Assembly (NCBI GenBank): GCA_963281255.1
Contig: OY725494.1
Coordinates: 3,981,934 to 4,045,933, forward strand
Direction: 5' to 3'
DNA length: 64,000 nucleotides
Source of the DNA: Aphrocallistes beatrix
Lineage: Eukaryota; Porifera; Hexactinellida; Sceptrulophora; Aphrocallistidae
The notes under the pieces are model-generated. The model was not told the DNA's origin and searched no databases. It saw only the letters and a program-made list of their open reading frames with translations. The position numbers and the translations under genes were made by a program. This document shows positions 9,840-19,229 of the stretch, one piece after another (position 1 is the first letter of the stretch; each line of letters starts with the position of its first letter).

Positions 9840-10440
9840 TCTAAAAGTTTGTAGCGTGATAGTATCTCAATTATTTCTATATTAGTCCAGAAACTTTCGT
9901 AGTGACCCTCGTATATATGAAAAAGAATATGATTTTCTCAAATTTCAAAAATTCACCTTAAACTATTCCCACATCAAGAGTTCTATTTTTAAATGTTGTT
10001 TCCTGAGAGTCGATAAGACGCTGTTAGTTGGAAAGTGTCCCATTTAAATTTTGTCATTATATTTTGATTTTGTAGCACTCAAAATAATGACCAAATTTTA
10101 AAAAAAAAACCCGCCTGCCCGCAACCCGACTGAAGATCTGTTTTGGAAATGAAAGCTTTCTACAACAGTGGCATAAGTTAGACAATTATATTGACTCCAC
10201 TGATTTAAATTGCTTACTAGTGAATATAAGAAAAGGGATATGTATGGTTGAATGTGTAATGTTACAAATCATCATATTCTCATCAACAATAATGTGTGGT
10301 AATTGAACTTGTGAGATCAAAGTAATTTTTTTAATGGAAAAATGAATCCCCACTCACGTGTAGACAAAAGCTTACACTTTCACTAAGAGTATTAGAGTAA
10401 TATCTATATATCTATATATTAGATAGATAATTAAAATTAG
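9840..10440. other. Upstream region of receptor gene 1
   Basis: AT-rich. About 10060-10190 shares sequence with 14740-14900 and 24716-24876 (the stretch with TTTTGTAGCACTCAAAATAATGA and CTTTCTACAACAGTGG), so paralogous genes 1 and 2 were duplicated together with their upstream DNA. No other gene seen. Confidence 0.5.
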
Positions 10441-10448
10441 TATAAAAG
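10441..10448 (+). promoter_or_regulatory. TATA box of 7TM gene 1
   Basis: TATAAAAG 52 bp before the ATG, followed by CAAATCCTATCTGCAAATAA, identical to the gene 2 and 4 leaders. If initiation is about 30 bp downstream, the 5' leader is only about 25 nt. Confidence 0.65.
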
Positions 10449-10500
10449 CAAATCCTATCTGCAAATAAACCAGTAAATACGGTAAGAAAGGCAGAATAAG

Positions 10501-11619
10501 ATGGTTAGTATAATTGCTATTAGTGTCGTGGTAAGCACATTCTTGGCAGCAAGTTTATACTGGATTATAGTTAGTGTCAGTCGGATTTATCGATTTAAGA
10601 AGTATCGAAGAGTGGCAGCAAAACACTTATCACCACAGGAGGAGTCAGGTAATATCTTCGAACAATGTTGCTACCATTATGAAACAGAGATACACAAGTA
10701 TGTGTATTTTATCCTGATTAACTTGACAGAAGTATGTGTGGGAGTGATGGTGCTTATCTATACCCTTGCATATGATAATTATATAATTTTTTCAGAAATA
10801 GAAAGCAGTCAGAAGGTAATATTATCAAATTGCAGTAGTGTTGATAGTTTAAGTTTAAAAGAATTTCAACCCAAGCAATCACTGCTTTTTAGAAATGGCA
10901 TAGCAGCTCTGCTTAATATAGCGGAATTAATCATTACTATCCTGGGAGTGAGTTTGATGGGTTATCTGACGAGGAGAATTAAGCAAATACAATACCCACC
11001 AAACAGGGTTAAAATCGGGGTTTCTATACTATCAATCATATTGATTAGTTCCATCATCATTGTAACAGCCTGTGTACCAAATCTTTTACTGATAAACAAA
11101 ATCGTTTTTCCTTTCGCACTCTTAATCTGTTTTAGCATCCTATTAAGAACTGTGAAGCAATTTGAACGTACTCTACTTCAGAGAGCAGGAGAAAGACTGG
11201 CACAATTTGGATCTAACAAAGAGGAATATCAGGAGTACAAACATTTCAAAATAACCATGAGGATTATTTTTTTCGGATTCATGTTGATCGTAATGGCAAC
11301 ATATATAATCAAGTTACCATCAATTCTAACTAGCATCCTATTCTATCAAAAATGCCAATTCCCGTTCAACTTTCTCCCTCACTACAATCCAATCTTAGTG
11401 ACCCCAGAAAACATTGAAATATTGATGTCAATTATATATTATATGATAGTATTGGGAGACTGGGTAGCCTTGTTTGGAGTGATGGTAACAGTGTCCCCCT
11501 TCATTTGTGTCACAGTCTCTATCTGGATTAATCGCATATACAAGTCAATAAGTGGAAAGTTCAAAGTTAAATACAGATATCATGGAACACAATTCAATGA
11601 ACCTCTTCTGAAGATTTAA
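10501..11619 (+). CDS. Seven-transmembrane protein of unrecognised family, array gene 1
   Basis: A 372-residue intronless ORF. Predicted hydrophobic segments lie at about 5-29, 68-92, 132-156, 172-194, 200-216, 252-280 and 308-345. Basic stretches (31-41, 157-171, 216-251, 346-360) fall on the inner side, giving an N-out, C-in layout with a long third inner loop, as in a GPCR-type or chemoreceptor-like protein. A potential N-glycosylation site (Asn110-Cys-Ser) lies in the first outer loop, and outer-loop cysteines are at 111, 191 and 285. The C-terminus ends in NEPLLKI, an acidic dileucine-like sorting signal. I know no matching family, and no GPCR signature (DRY, NPxxY) is visible, so receptor function is a guess from topology and tandem expansion. 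An AATAAA overlaps the stop codon (11619-11624). Confidence 0.85.
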   Translation: MVSIIAISVVVSTFLAASLYWIIVSVSRIYRFKKYRRVAAKHLSPQEESGNIFEQCCYHYETEIHKYVYFILINLTEVCVGVMVLIYTLAYDNYIIFSEIESSQKVILSNCSSVDSLSLKEFQPKQSLLFRNGIAALLNIAELIITILGVSLMGYLTRRIKQIQYPPNRVKIGVSILSIILISSIIIVTACVPNLLLINKIVFPFALLICFSILLRTVKQFERTLLQRAGERLAQFGSNKEEYQEYKHFKITMRIIFFGFMLIVMATYIIKLPSILTSILFYQKCQFPFNFLPHYNPILVTPENIEILMSIIYYMIVLGDWVALFGVMVTVSPFICVTVSIWINRIYKSISGKFKVKYRYHGTQFNEPLLKI

Positions 11620-11639
11620 ATAAAAATTAAAAAACTGTT

Positions 11640-12420
11640 ATTATATAAATATTTGTCAGATTAAAATTTTGAAAATAGTTTCAGATACGCACAAAGGGTG
11701 ATTTTTGGAAGACAAAGTGTGTGTATCTGCACAGCGAAAGAGCAGATTTTATTGATAAAAAATTTCGGGGGGTTTTCGTGCTTTTTTAATGCTTTTTTCG
11801 TATTCCCGTCGCTCGCTCCGCTCACTCCAGGGAATTTGGTGCTTTGCACAATCTTTATTCTCCTTCTGGCATCCCTGCTTTTGATATTGCAACAGTCTTC
11901 TATATGGTTCTCCCTCGTTGCTCCAGCGTTTTTAAAACAGTGCAGCCAGGCTTATTCACAACGTATCTAGAGCAACTCCATCGTCTCCTCTTCTTATTAC
12001 CCTCCACTCTCTCTGTAAAACATCGCATCACGTTCAAAATCCTCCTCATAACTGTAAAGCTGTCCATTCTCTTGTTCTTCTATACATCAGCAGCTTATCA
12101 AAGTCTAGGGTCCAGTCGTAATCTAAGATCTCCGAATTCAAGTGCGCTATACAATTAAGAAGTGTATGCGTGCAATATGTATGTATAATTCATGTTGGTG
12201 TTATCACAAGGCGTTTCACGGGCTAATCGAAAAATAAGATTTTTAAAAGACTTTTGGAGATAGTAATGGATTGAGCATTCCAGATGTAAACAGGCGTTAT
12301 TCCATTCACAGGAGCAGCAAAAGAAAGCGACCACCAAGATTTTTTGAGGATTTAATGTTTGTTCGAGGAGGATGGCATACATATCAGGATGGAATCTACG
12401 CTTAATAAATTTATATTATC
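11640..12420. other. Intergenic between gene 1 and repeat; duplicated at 21616-22396
   Basis: Short open frames exist on both strands (for example 11698-11970 and 11844-12158), but they overlap and show no family motif. I see no supported gene. Confidence 0.35.
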
Positions 12421-12640
12421 TTATATATTAAAATGCTAGGATTTTTTGTTTGCTTGTTTGTTTGTCCGAATTGATTGAATAATTGGCAAGTCTGATGAAT
12501 CTAGGATTAAGTTCGAAGATCTAAGCGAAATGTTCACACCTCGCCGAGATAGGTGACAAAATGTGCTGACCAATCAAATTCGATTATTTTATAATGCAAA
12601 TACATTGGAAGCGCTCTTCGCTTGCTTGCGCTGACTAATT
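12420..12640 (+). repeat. Helitron-like short element, complete copy
   Basis: Head TTATATATTAAAATGCTAGG, a (TTTG)n-like run, TCCGAATTGATTGAATAATT, a core with GTTCACACCTCGCCGAGATA, and tail GCGCTCTTCGCTTGCTTGCG. About 220 bp, no coding capacity, abutting the 3' end of the sulfotransferase pseudogene. The core block is found again at 14140-14230. Duplicated at 22396-22616. Confidence 0.55.
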
Positions 12641-12661
12641 ACACATGTAATTACACGTTTT

Positions 12662-13466
12662 CTACTCAACCACTACTCCCCTGCGTAAATGCAGGTCGTT
12701 TTCATTTCCTCTTTCTTTCAATACTCCACTGTAAGAAAAAAGCTGGTTAGCTTTTATTTTTTCGAAATTTGATTCCTTCGTAATCAATTCAAAAACTTTT
12801 TCAGGCAGTTTCAGTCCTAAAATTTAGCAATTTCTTCAATTTTACATTTGAAATTACAATGTAGTTCTTCGTAAGACAGAATTAGTATATTAGGATCATT
12901 CCTAACTTTCTACCATCCTTGAATATGATCGAACCAACTCCCATAGGCTACTTCTCCACTCATCCATAGTTCAAAATACTGTTGAAGTGTTCCGTCAAAA
13001 TCAAACATTTTTTTGCCACAAGTATGGAAATAGTTAGACACTAGGTTATCTTTAGGGTTTCTAAAGCAATATATATATATTTCACTTTAGGATTCTTAGG
13101 AATTAGTTGATAAGGTAGATGCGTTTTTAGGATGCGAGGGTCTGCTAATGCTTGAAATTCACTCTTAATAGTTTGTTTTCTACCCTTCAATTGCATTTCA
13201 GAAACCTCATCATCATCATACATAGGCACATCTATGAATGGAGGTTGTGTGAAGAACGAATCCTTTAGAACCTCACCAGTCACCATGATGAGCAGGATAT
13301 GCTGCAACCATGTGGTCCCAGATCTGGGATAGGTGCAGAGGAGTATATCGCTGTCTCTTAGAGAGAACTCGGTGGTTAGGTCTGTTATCCATTGTGAAGT
13401 CGTAAAGGGAGGAAAGAGCATTCCATTACAAAACAGATATTGTGGGAGTGATGATGATTTAGCCAT
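12662..13466 (-). pseudogene. Cytosolic sulfotransferase (SULT) pseudogene, unit 1
   Basis: The first 141 codons (13466 down to 13041) are open and hold the SULT N-terminus with the PAPS-binding loop TYPRSGTTW and the KTHLP segment. At about 13068, next to a TA run, the frame breaks. The sequence then continues in another frame with the expected RNPKD block, the GSWFDHIQGW block, a stop, an ILILSYEEL block, a second frame break, and the C-terminal SFEKIKA-like and LRRG (family RKG) regions, ending near 12662. Nearly the whole intronless coding region is thus present, with at least two frameshifts and one internal stop. A functional SULT transfers sulfate from PAPS to small molecules; this copy should not make one. 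An identical broken copy is in unit 2. Confidence 0.85.
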
Positions 13467-13810
13467 TGTCTACAGTCAAGTATATGTTATTGACATGTAA
13501 GCTGCAAGAAATACTTCAATAAGCTGAATCTCATTAAGATTGGTAGGTACTTCTTTAATCAGTTTAATTAATATATTTATATTTGCAAATACATAACAGT
13601 ATTAAACAATTCAAAATTTGAATTTTTTCAAACTATTCATTATACTACTGTATATGTATTTTGCATATTCTCTAAGTGAACACTTCAATCATCAGTCTGT
13701 GTCTATACTCTATACGTATCTCATACTCGAAGATTTTTAGCATTGATTATTTGAGAATGGATTTGAACCGTGTACATATTGCTTGGTTGTACTTTCGACT
13801 GACTGAGTCG

Positions 13811-13940
13811 TGTAGCTACACGTGTAGCTACATATGTAGCAACACGTGTAGCAACATGTGTAGCAACATGTGTAGCTACATGTGTAGCAACACGTGTAGC
13901 TACATGTGTAGCTACATATGTAGCTACATATGTAGCTGCA
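13811..13940 (+). repeat. 12-bp palindromic tandem array (GTAGCTACAyGT), unit 1
   Basis: About 11 copies of a 12-bp unit made of GTAGC(T/A)AC plus A(C/T)(G/A)T, so that GTAGCTAC, ACACGTGT and ACATATGT palindromes alternate. It lies directly beside the inner part of a Helitron-like element (13945-14230), where other copies have the GCGCGCTTCG...GTCCGCC block. The array gives rise to a spurious CSYMCSN-rich reading frame. Confidence 0.85.
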
Positions 13941-14235
13941 TTATTGTAAGTAACATCTCTGAATGTGTCTATCCTATTGTTATAATTGATATCACTCGAA
14001 AAATCACAAATTTGTCAATTTTTAAAAATTTTTATACGTAATGATGACGTCATAACAGAGTGATGAGTCATCATTTTTAAAATGGGAGTTGTGTCATATT
14101 TGTAAGCCTTCCATAAGCCTTCTAGCACCCTGAGTTACAGTTGAAGATCTAAGCAAAATGTTCACACCTCGCCGAGATAGGTGACAAAATGTGCTGACCA
14201 ATCAAATTCGATTATTTTATAATAACAATTAAAGT
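13941..14235 (+). repeat. Helitron-like element body
   Basis: Shares GTTATAATTGATATC, CGAAAAATCAC and ATGATGACGTCATAAC with 46850-46935 and, reversed, with 16700-16800 and 17698-17790. It then shares the TTCACACCTCGCCGAGATA block with 12530. Duplicated at 23917-24211. Confidence 0.5.
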
Positions 14236-14239
14236 GTGT

Positions 14240-15480
14240 TATATGCTACGATCAATCAATTCGATCATAAAATAACTTTTAACGACATGGACTGGAATTG
14301 ATTATTTAAGTATAAATCTTTAGCAATGTGAACTTTGTGTATTCAAATTGAGCTTACATTCAGGAGTTGACTTAATATGAAGTAAATCATACTATTTATC
14401 ACGAAACAAAATTTCTGCTACAGTTCTGATTTCATTAATGTAACCGTAGACAAATGACAATCCAGCGTACTTAGCATAAAACAAGAAAGCGACGTATTGT
14501 TTCTCTAATATCCCCAAGCACCCACTGGGTAAATCTGCGGACACAACTGTTACATCTCAAAAAAACAGAACTCATGAAATCTCGACAGACCAATGTTCAA
14601 ATGAAAGGTATCATATATACATAGTAGTAAATGAAAAAAAATAAGTTGGTTTTCTCAAATGCTATCTCAAAAATTCACCTTGAACTAATCCCATCTTTGG
14701 TTTTTGTGAGAGTCGATAAGGCGCTGTTAGTTGGAAAGTTTCTTATTTACCATTCGCATACTAAATTTTGTCATTAATTTTTATTTTGTAGCACTCAAAA
14801 TAATGACAAAATTTTTAAAAATACCGCCTGCCTGCAACCCGACTGAAGGTCTTTTTGGATCTGAAAGCTTTCTACAACAGTGGCCTAAGTCAGACAATTA
14901 CAGTCGATATTCGATATAGTGATAATTTGACCAAAATCCCTGTCCCAGGCACTATATCCAATATATACTGTATATTAATCTTACTGGTTTTTAAAGTTGG
15001 ACGTGCTTACTGGTAAGCATAAGAAAAGGGAGAAGTGATGGTTAAATATGTTACGAACCAAATAACAACAATAATATGATAATTGAACTGTGATCAAGTT
15101 GTTTTTTGAATGAGAGTTAATCCCAACTCACGTGTAGACAAAAGCTTACATTTTCACTAATGTATCATCTGAAATCTGAAACTTGCCTGTATTGGAAATA
15201 TCTATCCAAAAAGGGATTATAAATTATAATGCTAAGGATAAATAACTTACATTGTAATTACGAAGTATTTTGTGTCTTGTAAACAAGTTTATATCACGAA
15301 TCTAAAGAAAGAATTTAATCATCTGACTAGTTCACTGAAACTGGTCAAATAATTAATATGACCAAGTGATGCACATAAATTAATGTAATACTAGCAGATA
15401 CGTGATTATGGGAATGTAAGGTAAAATATACAAGTTTCTTGTAAGCAACTTAATTTACTAATAATATGCAAAGTTAAAAT
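14240..15480. other. Upstream region of receptor gene 2; duplicated at 24216-25456
   Basis: AT-rich without a supported gene. About 14740-14900 is paralogous to the gene 1 upstream DNA at 10030-10190. Otherwise nothing recognised. Confidence 0.4.
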
Positions 15481-15483
15481 TAT

Positions 15484-15491
15484 TATAAAAG
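15484..15491 (+). promoter_or_regulatory. TATA box of 7TM gene 2
   Basis: TATAAAAG 60 bp to the ATG counted from its first base, followed by the same CAAATCCTATCTGCAAATAA leader as gene 1. Confidence 0.65.
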
Positions 15492-15543
15492 CAAATCCTA
15501 TCTGCAAATAAACCAGTAGATACCGTAAGAAAGGCAGAATAAG

Positions 15544-16662
15544 ATGATTAGACTAATTGGTACTAGTGTCATGATAAGCACATTCTTGGCAGCAAGTTTG
15601 TACTGGATTATAGTTAGTGTCAGTCGGATTTATCGATTTAAGAAGTATCGAAGAGTGGCAGCAAAACACTTATCACCACAGGAGGAGTCAGGTAATATCT
15701 TCCAACAATGTTGCTACCATTATGAAACAGAGATACACAAGTATGTCTATTTTATCCTGATTAACTTGACAGAAGTATGTGTGGGAGTGATGGTGCTTAT
15801 CTATACCCTTGCATATGATCATTATATAATTTTTTCAGAAATAGAAAGTAGTCAGAAGGTAATATTATCAAATTGCAGTAGTGTTGATAGTTTAAGTTTA
15901 AAAGAATTTCAACTCAAGCAATCACTACCTTTTAGAAATGTCACTGCAGCTCTGCTTAATATAGCGGAATTAATCATTTTTATACTGGGAGTGAGTTTGA
16001 TGGATTATCTGACGAGGAGAATTAAGCAAATACAGTATCCACCAAACAGAGTTAAAATCGGGGTTTCTATATTATCAATCATATTGATTAGTTCCATCAT
16101 CATTGTAACAGCCTGTGTACCAAATCTTTTACTGATAAACAAAATCGTATGTCCTTTCGCAATCTTAATCTGTTTTAGCATCCTATTAAGAACTGTGAAG
16201 CAATTTGAACGTACTCTACTTCAGAGAGCAGGAGAAAGACTGGCACAATTTGGATCCAACAAAGAGGAATATCAGGAGTACAAACATTTCAAAATAACCA
16301 TGAGGATTATTTGTTTGGGATTCATGTTGATCGTAATGGCAACATATTTACTAAATGTTCCACCATTTCTAACTAGCATCCTATTCTATCAAAAATGCCA
16401 ATTCCCGCTCAACTTTCTCCCTCACTACAATCCAATCTTGGTGACTCCAGAAAACCTTGATATATTGATCTCAATTCTATCTTATATGATAGGATTGGGA
16501 GACTGGTTAGGTTTGCTTGGAGTGACTGTAGCATTCTCCCCTTTCATTTGTGTCACAGTCTCTATCTGGATTAATCGCATATACAAGTCAATAAGTGGAA
16601 AGTCCAAAATCAAATACAGATATCATGGAACACAATTCAACGAACCTCTTCTGATGAATTAA
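15544..16662 (+). CDS. Seven-transmembrane protein, array gene 2
   Basis: A 372-residue intronless paralogue of gene 1 with the same length, topology, cysteines and C-terminal NEPLL. It differs from gene 1 mainly in the first 12 residues (MIRLIGTSVMIS), at 124-145 (LKQSLPFRNVTAAL; DYL for GYL), and from residue 255 on (IICLGF, LLNVPPFLTS, NLDILISILSYMIGLGDWLGLLGVTVAF). The inner-loop blocks 31-70 and 216-250 are almost unchanged. The unit 2 counterpart, gene 4, differs at two residues only (Ala16 to Thr, Val106 to Leu). Function unknown; see gene 1 for topology. Confidence 0.85.
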   Translation: MIRLIGTSVMISTFLAASLYWIIVSVSRIYRFKKYRRVAAKHLSPQEESGNIFQQCCYHYETEIHKYVYFILINLTEVCVGVMVLIYTLAYDHYIIFSEIESSQKVILSNCSSVDSLSLKEFQLKQSLPFRNVTAALLNIAELIIFILGVSLMDYLTRRIKQIQYPPNRVKIGVSILSIILISSIIIVTACVPNLLLINKIVCPFAILICFSILLRTVKQFERTLLQRAGERLAQFGSNKEEYQEYKHFKITMRIICLGFMLIVMATYLLNVPPFLTSILFYQKCQFPLNFLPHYNPILVTPENLDILISILSYMIGLGDWLGLLGVTVAFSPFICVTVSIWINRIYKSISGKSKIKYRYHGTQFNEPLLMN

Positions 16663-16699
16663 ATAAAAATTTAAAAAATGTTTATTATATAAATATTTG

Positions 16700-16910
16700 T
16701 CATACTTTGTTATGACGTCATCATTACACATCAAAAATTTTAAAAATTGATAATTTTCGTGATTTTTCGTGCGATATCGATTATAACAGTAGGATAGACG
16801 TGTTTAGAGTTGTTATTTCCCTTATAATTAACCAATGTGACCCCAGGCGACCGAAGGGAGCCTCTGGCGGACACTTTGTGTCCGCCAGCCGCGCAGCGCA
16901 AGCAAGCTAA
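16700..16910 (-). repeat. Helitron-like element with perfect GGCGGACACTTTGTGTCCGCC hairpin
   Basis: Reversed copy of the dispersed family: ATGACGTCATCATTACACATC, a body with GTGCGATATCGATTATAACA, then GACCCCAGGCGACCGAAGGG, a perfect palindrome GGCGGACAC-TTT-GTGTCCGCC (about 16873-16893), and AGCGCAAGCAAGC. A strong GC hairpin near one end is typical of Helitron 3' ends, so the assignment is an inference. Duplicated at 26676-26886. Confidence 0.55.
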
Positions 16911-16959
16911 GCGCGCTTGTATCCTTACTATTAAAACTCGATTAATGTGTGTGTATGTA

Positions 16960-17435
16960 CACTGCCTGAACAAAAGTATTCGTACACCCCATAATTCCCA
17001 ATACAAATAGTTATAATACTGATTTATTTAGCGAGTCAAGGTATTTAATTGGTAAGAGATGCACTTAATCTAGCTTCAAATTCGAATTCTCCATATTCGA
17101 ATTACTCACTTTTTAATCTTTCAACTTGTTTACACTCCCATCTGTTTAAAAATTTTAAACTGAGCCACCCCATACCACCAAGGATATACAATGGTGATCA
17201 TTCGCGACATGTGGCATAGGAAAGTAAATGCTGAATATACGTACTTAATCTTGAAGAAGAGTAATTAAATTGAAAAACTAATAAAGTGGGTAATTTGAAT
17301 GAGGAGAATTCGAATTTGAAGTCAAATTAAGTGTATCTCTCACAAATTAATTATTCTAGAAACGCTAAAAAATCAGTATTATAACTATTTGTATGGAGAA
17401 TTATGTGGTGTACGAATACTTTTGCTCGGGCAGTG
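16960..17435. mobile_element. Tc1-like MITE, unit 1
   Basis: 476 bp bounded by TA on both sides. The terminal inverted repeats of about 68 bp start CACTGCCTGAACAAAAGTAT (left) and CACTGCCCGAGCAAAAGTAT (right, inverted) and run to AGTTATAATACTG. The inside has no coding capacity. TA duplication plus this terminus fits Tc1/mariner-type elements. An identical copy sits at 26936-27411. Confidence 0.8.
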
Positions 17436-17567
17436 TATTATATATACATACGTATATATATATCCCTAATTTGACGTGGGGTCAAAGGTATAAATAGAAA
17501 TGACCCCACTTTCATTTTCAATTTCAAATGAAAATGAATTAACTTTCAATTTAGCATTCCTATAGTA

Positions 17568-17908
17568 TATATATATGTAACGAATTGATTGAAGAAACTG
17601 TCAGTCCCAGAAAGCTAATTTTTGGCATGTGGGAGTCTTTTGGTTATGGCTCCAGTAAGTTCTGAGTTCAGACAAAAATGTCGACTCATCATTTTGTTAT
17701 GACGTCATCATTACTCATCAAAATTTTAAAAATTGATAAATTTGGTGATTTTTCGTGCGATATCGATTAATAACAGTAGGACAGACGAATTTAGAGATGT
17801 TATTTCCCTTATAATTAATCAATGGTGACCACAGGCGCCCAAAGGGCGCCTCCGGCGAACACAGTGTCCGCCAGCCGCGGAGCGCAAGCAAGCGAAGCGC
17901 GCTTGTAT
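17568..17908 (-). repeat. Helitron-like element, second copy in unit 1
   Basis: From TATATATATGTAACGAATTG through GGTTATGGCTCCAGTAAGTT, TTATGACGTCATCATTACTC and the imperfect GGCGAACACAGTGTCCGCC hairpin to AAGCGCGCTTGTATAC. The middle matches, reversed, 46850-47145. Duplicated at 27544-27884. Confidence 0.55.
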
Positions 17909-17909
17909 A

Positions 17910-18573
17910 CATTAATGTACGTAAGGATGTATTTTTAAGTTGTTATGTTGTTTCGGAATTCGAATGTCACCACCCGCGGGGGTATACTCGAATTCCAATG
18001 CTGTGACAGCTGGATACAGCTGGGGTAGAGAGATCTTTTCAACAGATGGGGATGTCTCCAGTTGGAGCGAATGAGAGCATGAGTCATGCTGAACAGCTAA
18101 TTTTGTATTTACGACGTCGATGGATAAATGTACAACCCAAGAAAGCCAACCAGAGGTGAAAATTGCGCCTAACCTATTGGGATGACGTTGTCTTATCCGA
18201 ACCCCCCTTTGGTCCAATCATGTTCGGATAACTGATTTTCTACTGTATATATAAAATTTACAGCATTTACAGTAGAAAACCATATAGAGGTAGGTTTGGT
18301 GCATATATCCTAATGTTTGATCTAAAATGTGCTATTAAACTTTTTGAATTATTGAAAAGAAAATTGCTCGCTATACACTCAAGGCCAGTTTTAAATATAA
18401 TTCGCCCATAAAAGATACATTTAAGGTCTTTATTATTTTTCTATTAAAATTGATCATTTGCACAAGTGGCGGCGGAAGCAATTTTTTGGGAGACAGTCAA
18501 TGTTGCATATCAATCATGAACAAAGTTCATAGATTTGATCATTTTCATGAACTTTTGAGTTGTGGCATGATTA
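17910..18573. other. Intergenic with pogo/Tigger-like terminus fragment
   Basis: On the minus strand 18245-18221 reads TACAGTAGAAAATCAGTTAT followed by CCGAAC, like a Tigger/pogo inverted repeat, and a second TTTACAGTAGAAAACC lies at about 18265. No transposase is visible. The open frame 17912-18217 (minus) shows no motif. Confidence 0.3.
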
Positions 18574-19005
18574 CAGGGTTGGCAGGTTTTGTCCACTTGG
18601 ACAAAACCTAGTGGTTTTAACCAGGTTAAAACCGTCCTGTCCAAAACCTCTTGGGTGGACAAAACTGGACAAAACCTCAAAATTTAATTTAATTCATAAA
18701 TTCACAGTTATATCTAAGTTTTGTCCAAGTTTTGTCCAAGTCTTGTCCAGGTTTTGTCCAAGTGTTGTTCGTGGCTTCCATGATAAATCGAATACAAAAT
18801 ATAGTTATGGTAATAAACAGGAGTTAGCAAGAAAATCCATTCATTGTCCTCGCTCTCTTTCCATCCTAAACTGTTTCGTACCCACTGCAATGATTTACAT
18901 TTTCCATTAGGTTTTGTCCAGTTTTGTCCGGTTTTAACCGGTTAAAACCAGGTTTTGTCCACTGCCCTGTCCAAAACCTGTTTTGGACGGACAAAACCCA
19001 ACTCT
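18574..19005. mobile_element. hAT-like foldback MITE, unit 1
   Basis: The left end CAGGGTTGGCAGGTTTTGTC and the inverted right end CAGAGTTGGGTTTTGTCC match. Each arm (about 90-100 bp) is itself made of GGTTTTGTCC and GGTTTTAACC pieces that also pair internally. The 432-bp element sits in a degenerate tandem repeat of GGCATGAACTTTTGACTTTT (19006-19225). No clean 8-bp target duplication was found. Duplicated at 28550-28981. Confidence 0.55.
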
Positions 19006-19225
19006 GCCGCATGAACCATGAACTTTGGCATGAACTTTTGACTTTTAGCTTGAACTGGGCATGAACTTTTGACTTTTGACATAAATATGGCGAGAAGTGT
19101 TTACTTTTAGCATGAACATGGCAAAAGACTTCTTTGATTAGGCATAAACATTGCATGAACACTTAAGTTTTGGCAAGAACTTGGCATGAACATTTAATGC
19201 TATATGGCATGAACTTAGCATGACA
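19006..19225 (+). repeat. Degenerate GGCATGAACTTTTGA tandem repeat
   Basis: About ten decayed units around GGCATGAACTTTTGACTTTT. No gene. Duplicated at 28982-29201. Confidence 0.6.
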
Positions 19226-19229
19226 TGCT

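Noticed and set aside
11698..12382. Three short ORFs downstream of gene 1 (also at 21674-22358)
   Set aside because: They overlap each other on both strands, lack motifs, and are identical in both units only because the units are recent copies.
13676..14041. Open frame with CSYMCSN repeats, looking like a Cys-rich peptide
   Set aside because: It is the translation of the 12-bp GTAGCTAC tandem array and adjoining element sequence; the opposite frames are equally repetitive and no start context or homologue supports it.
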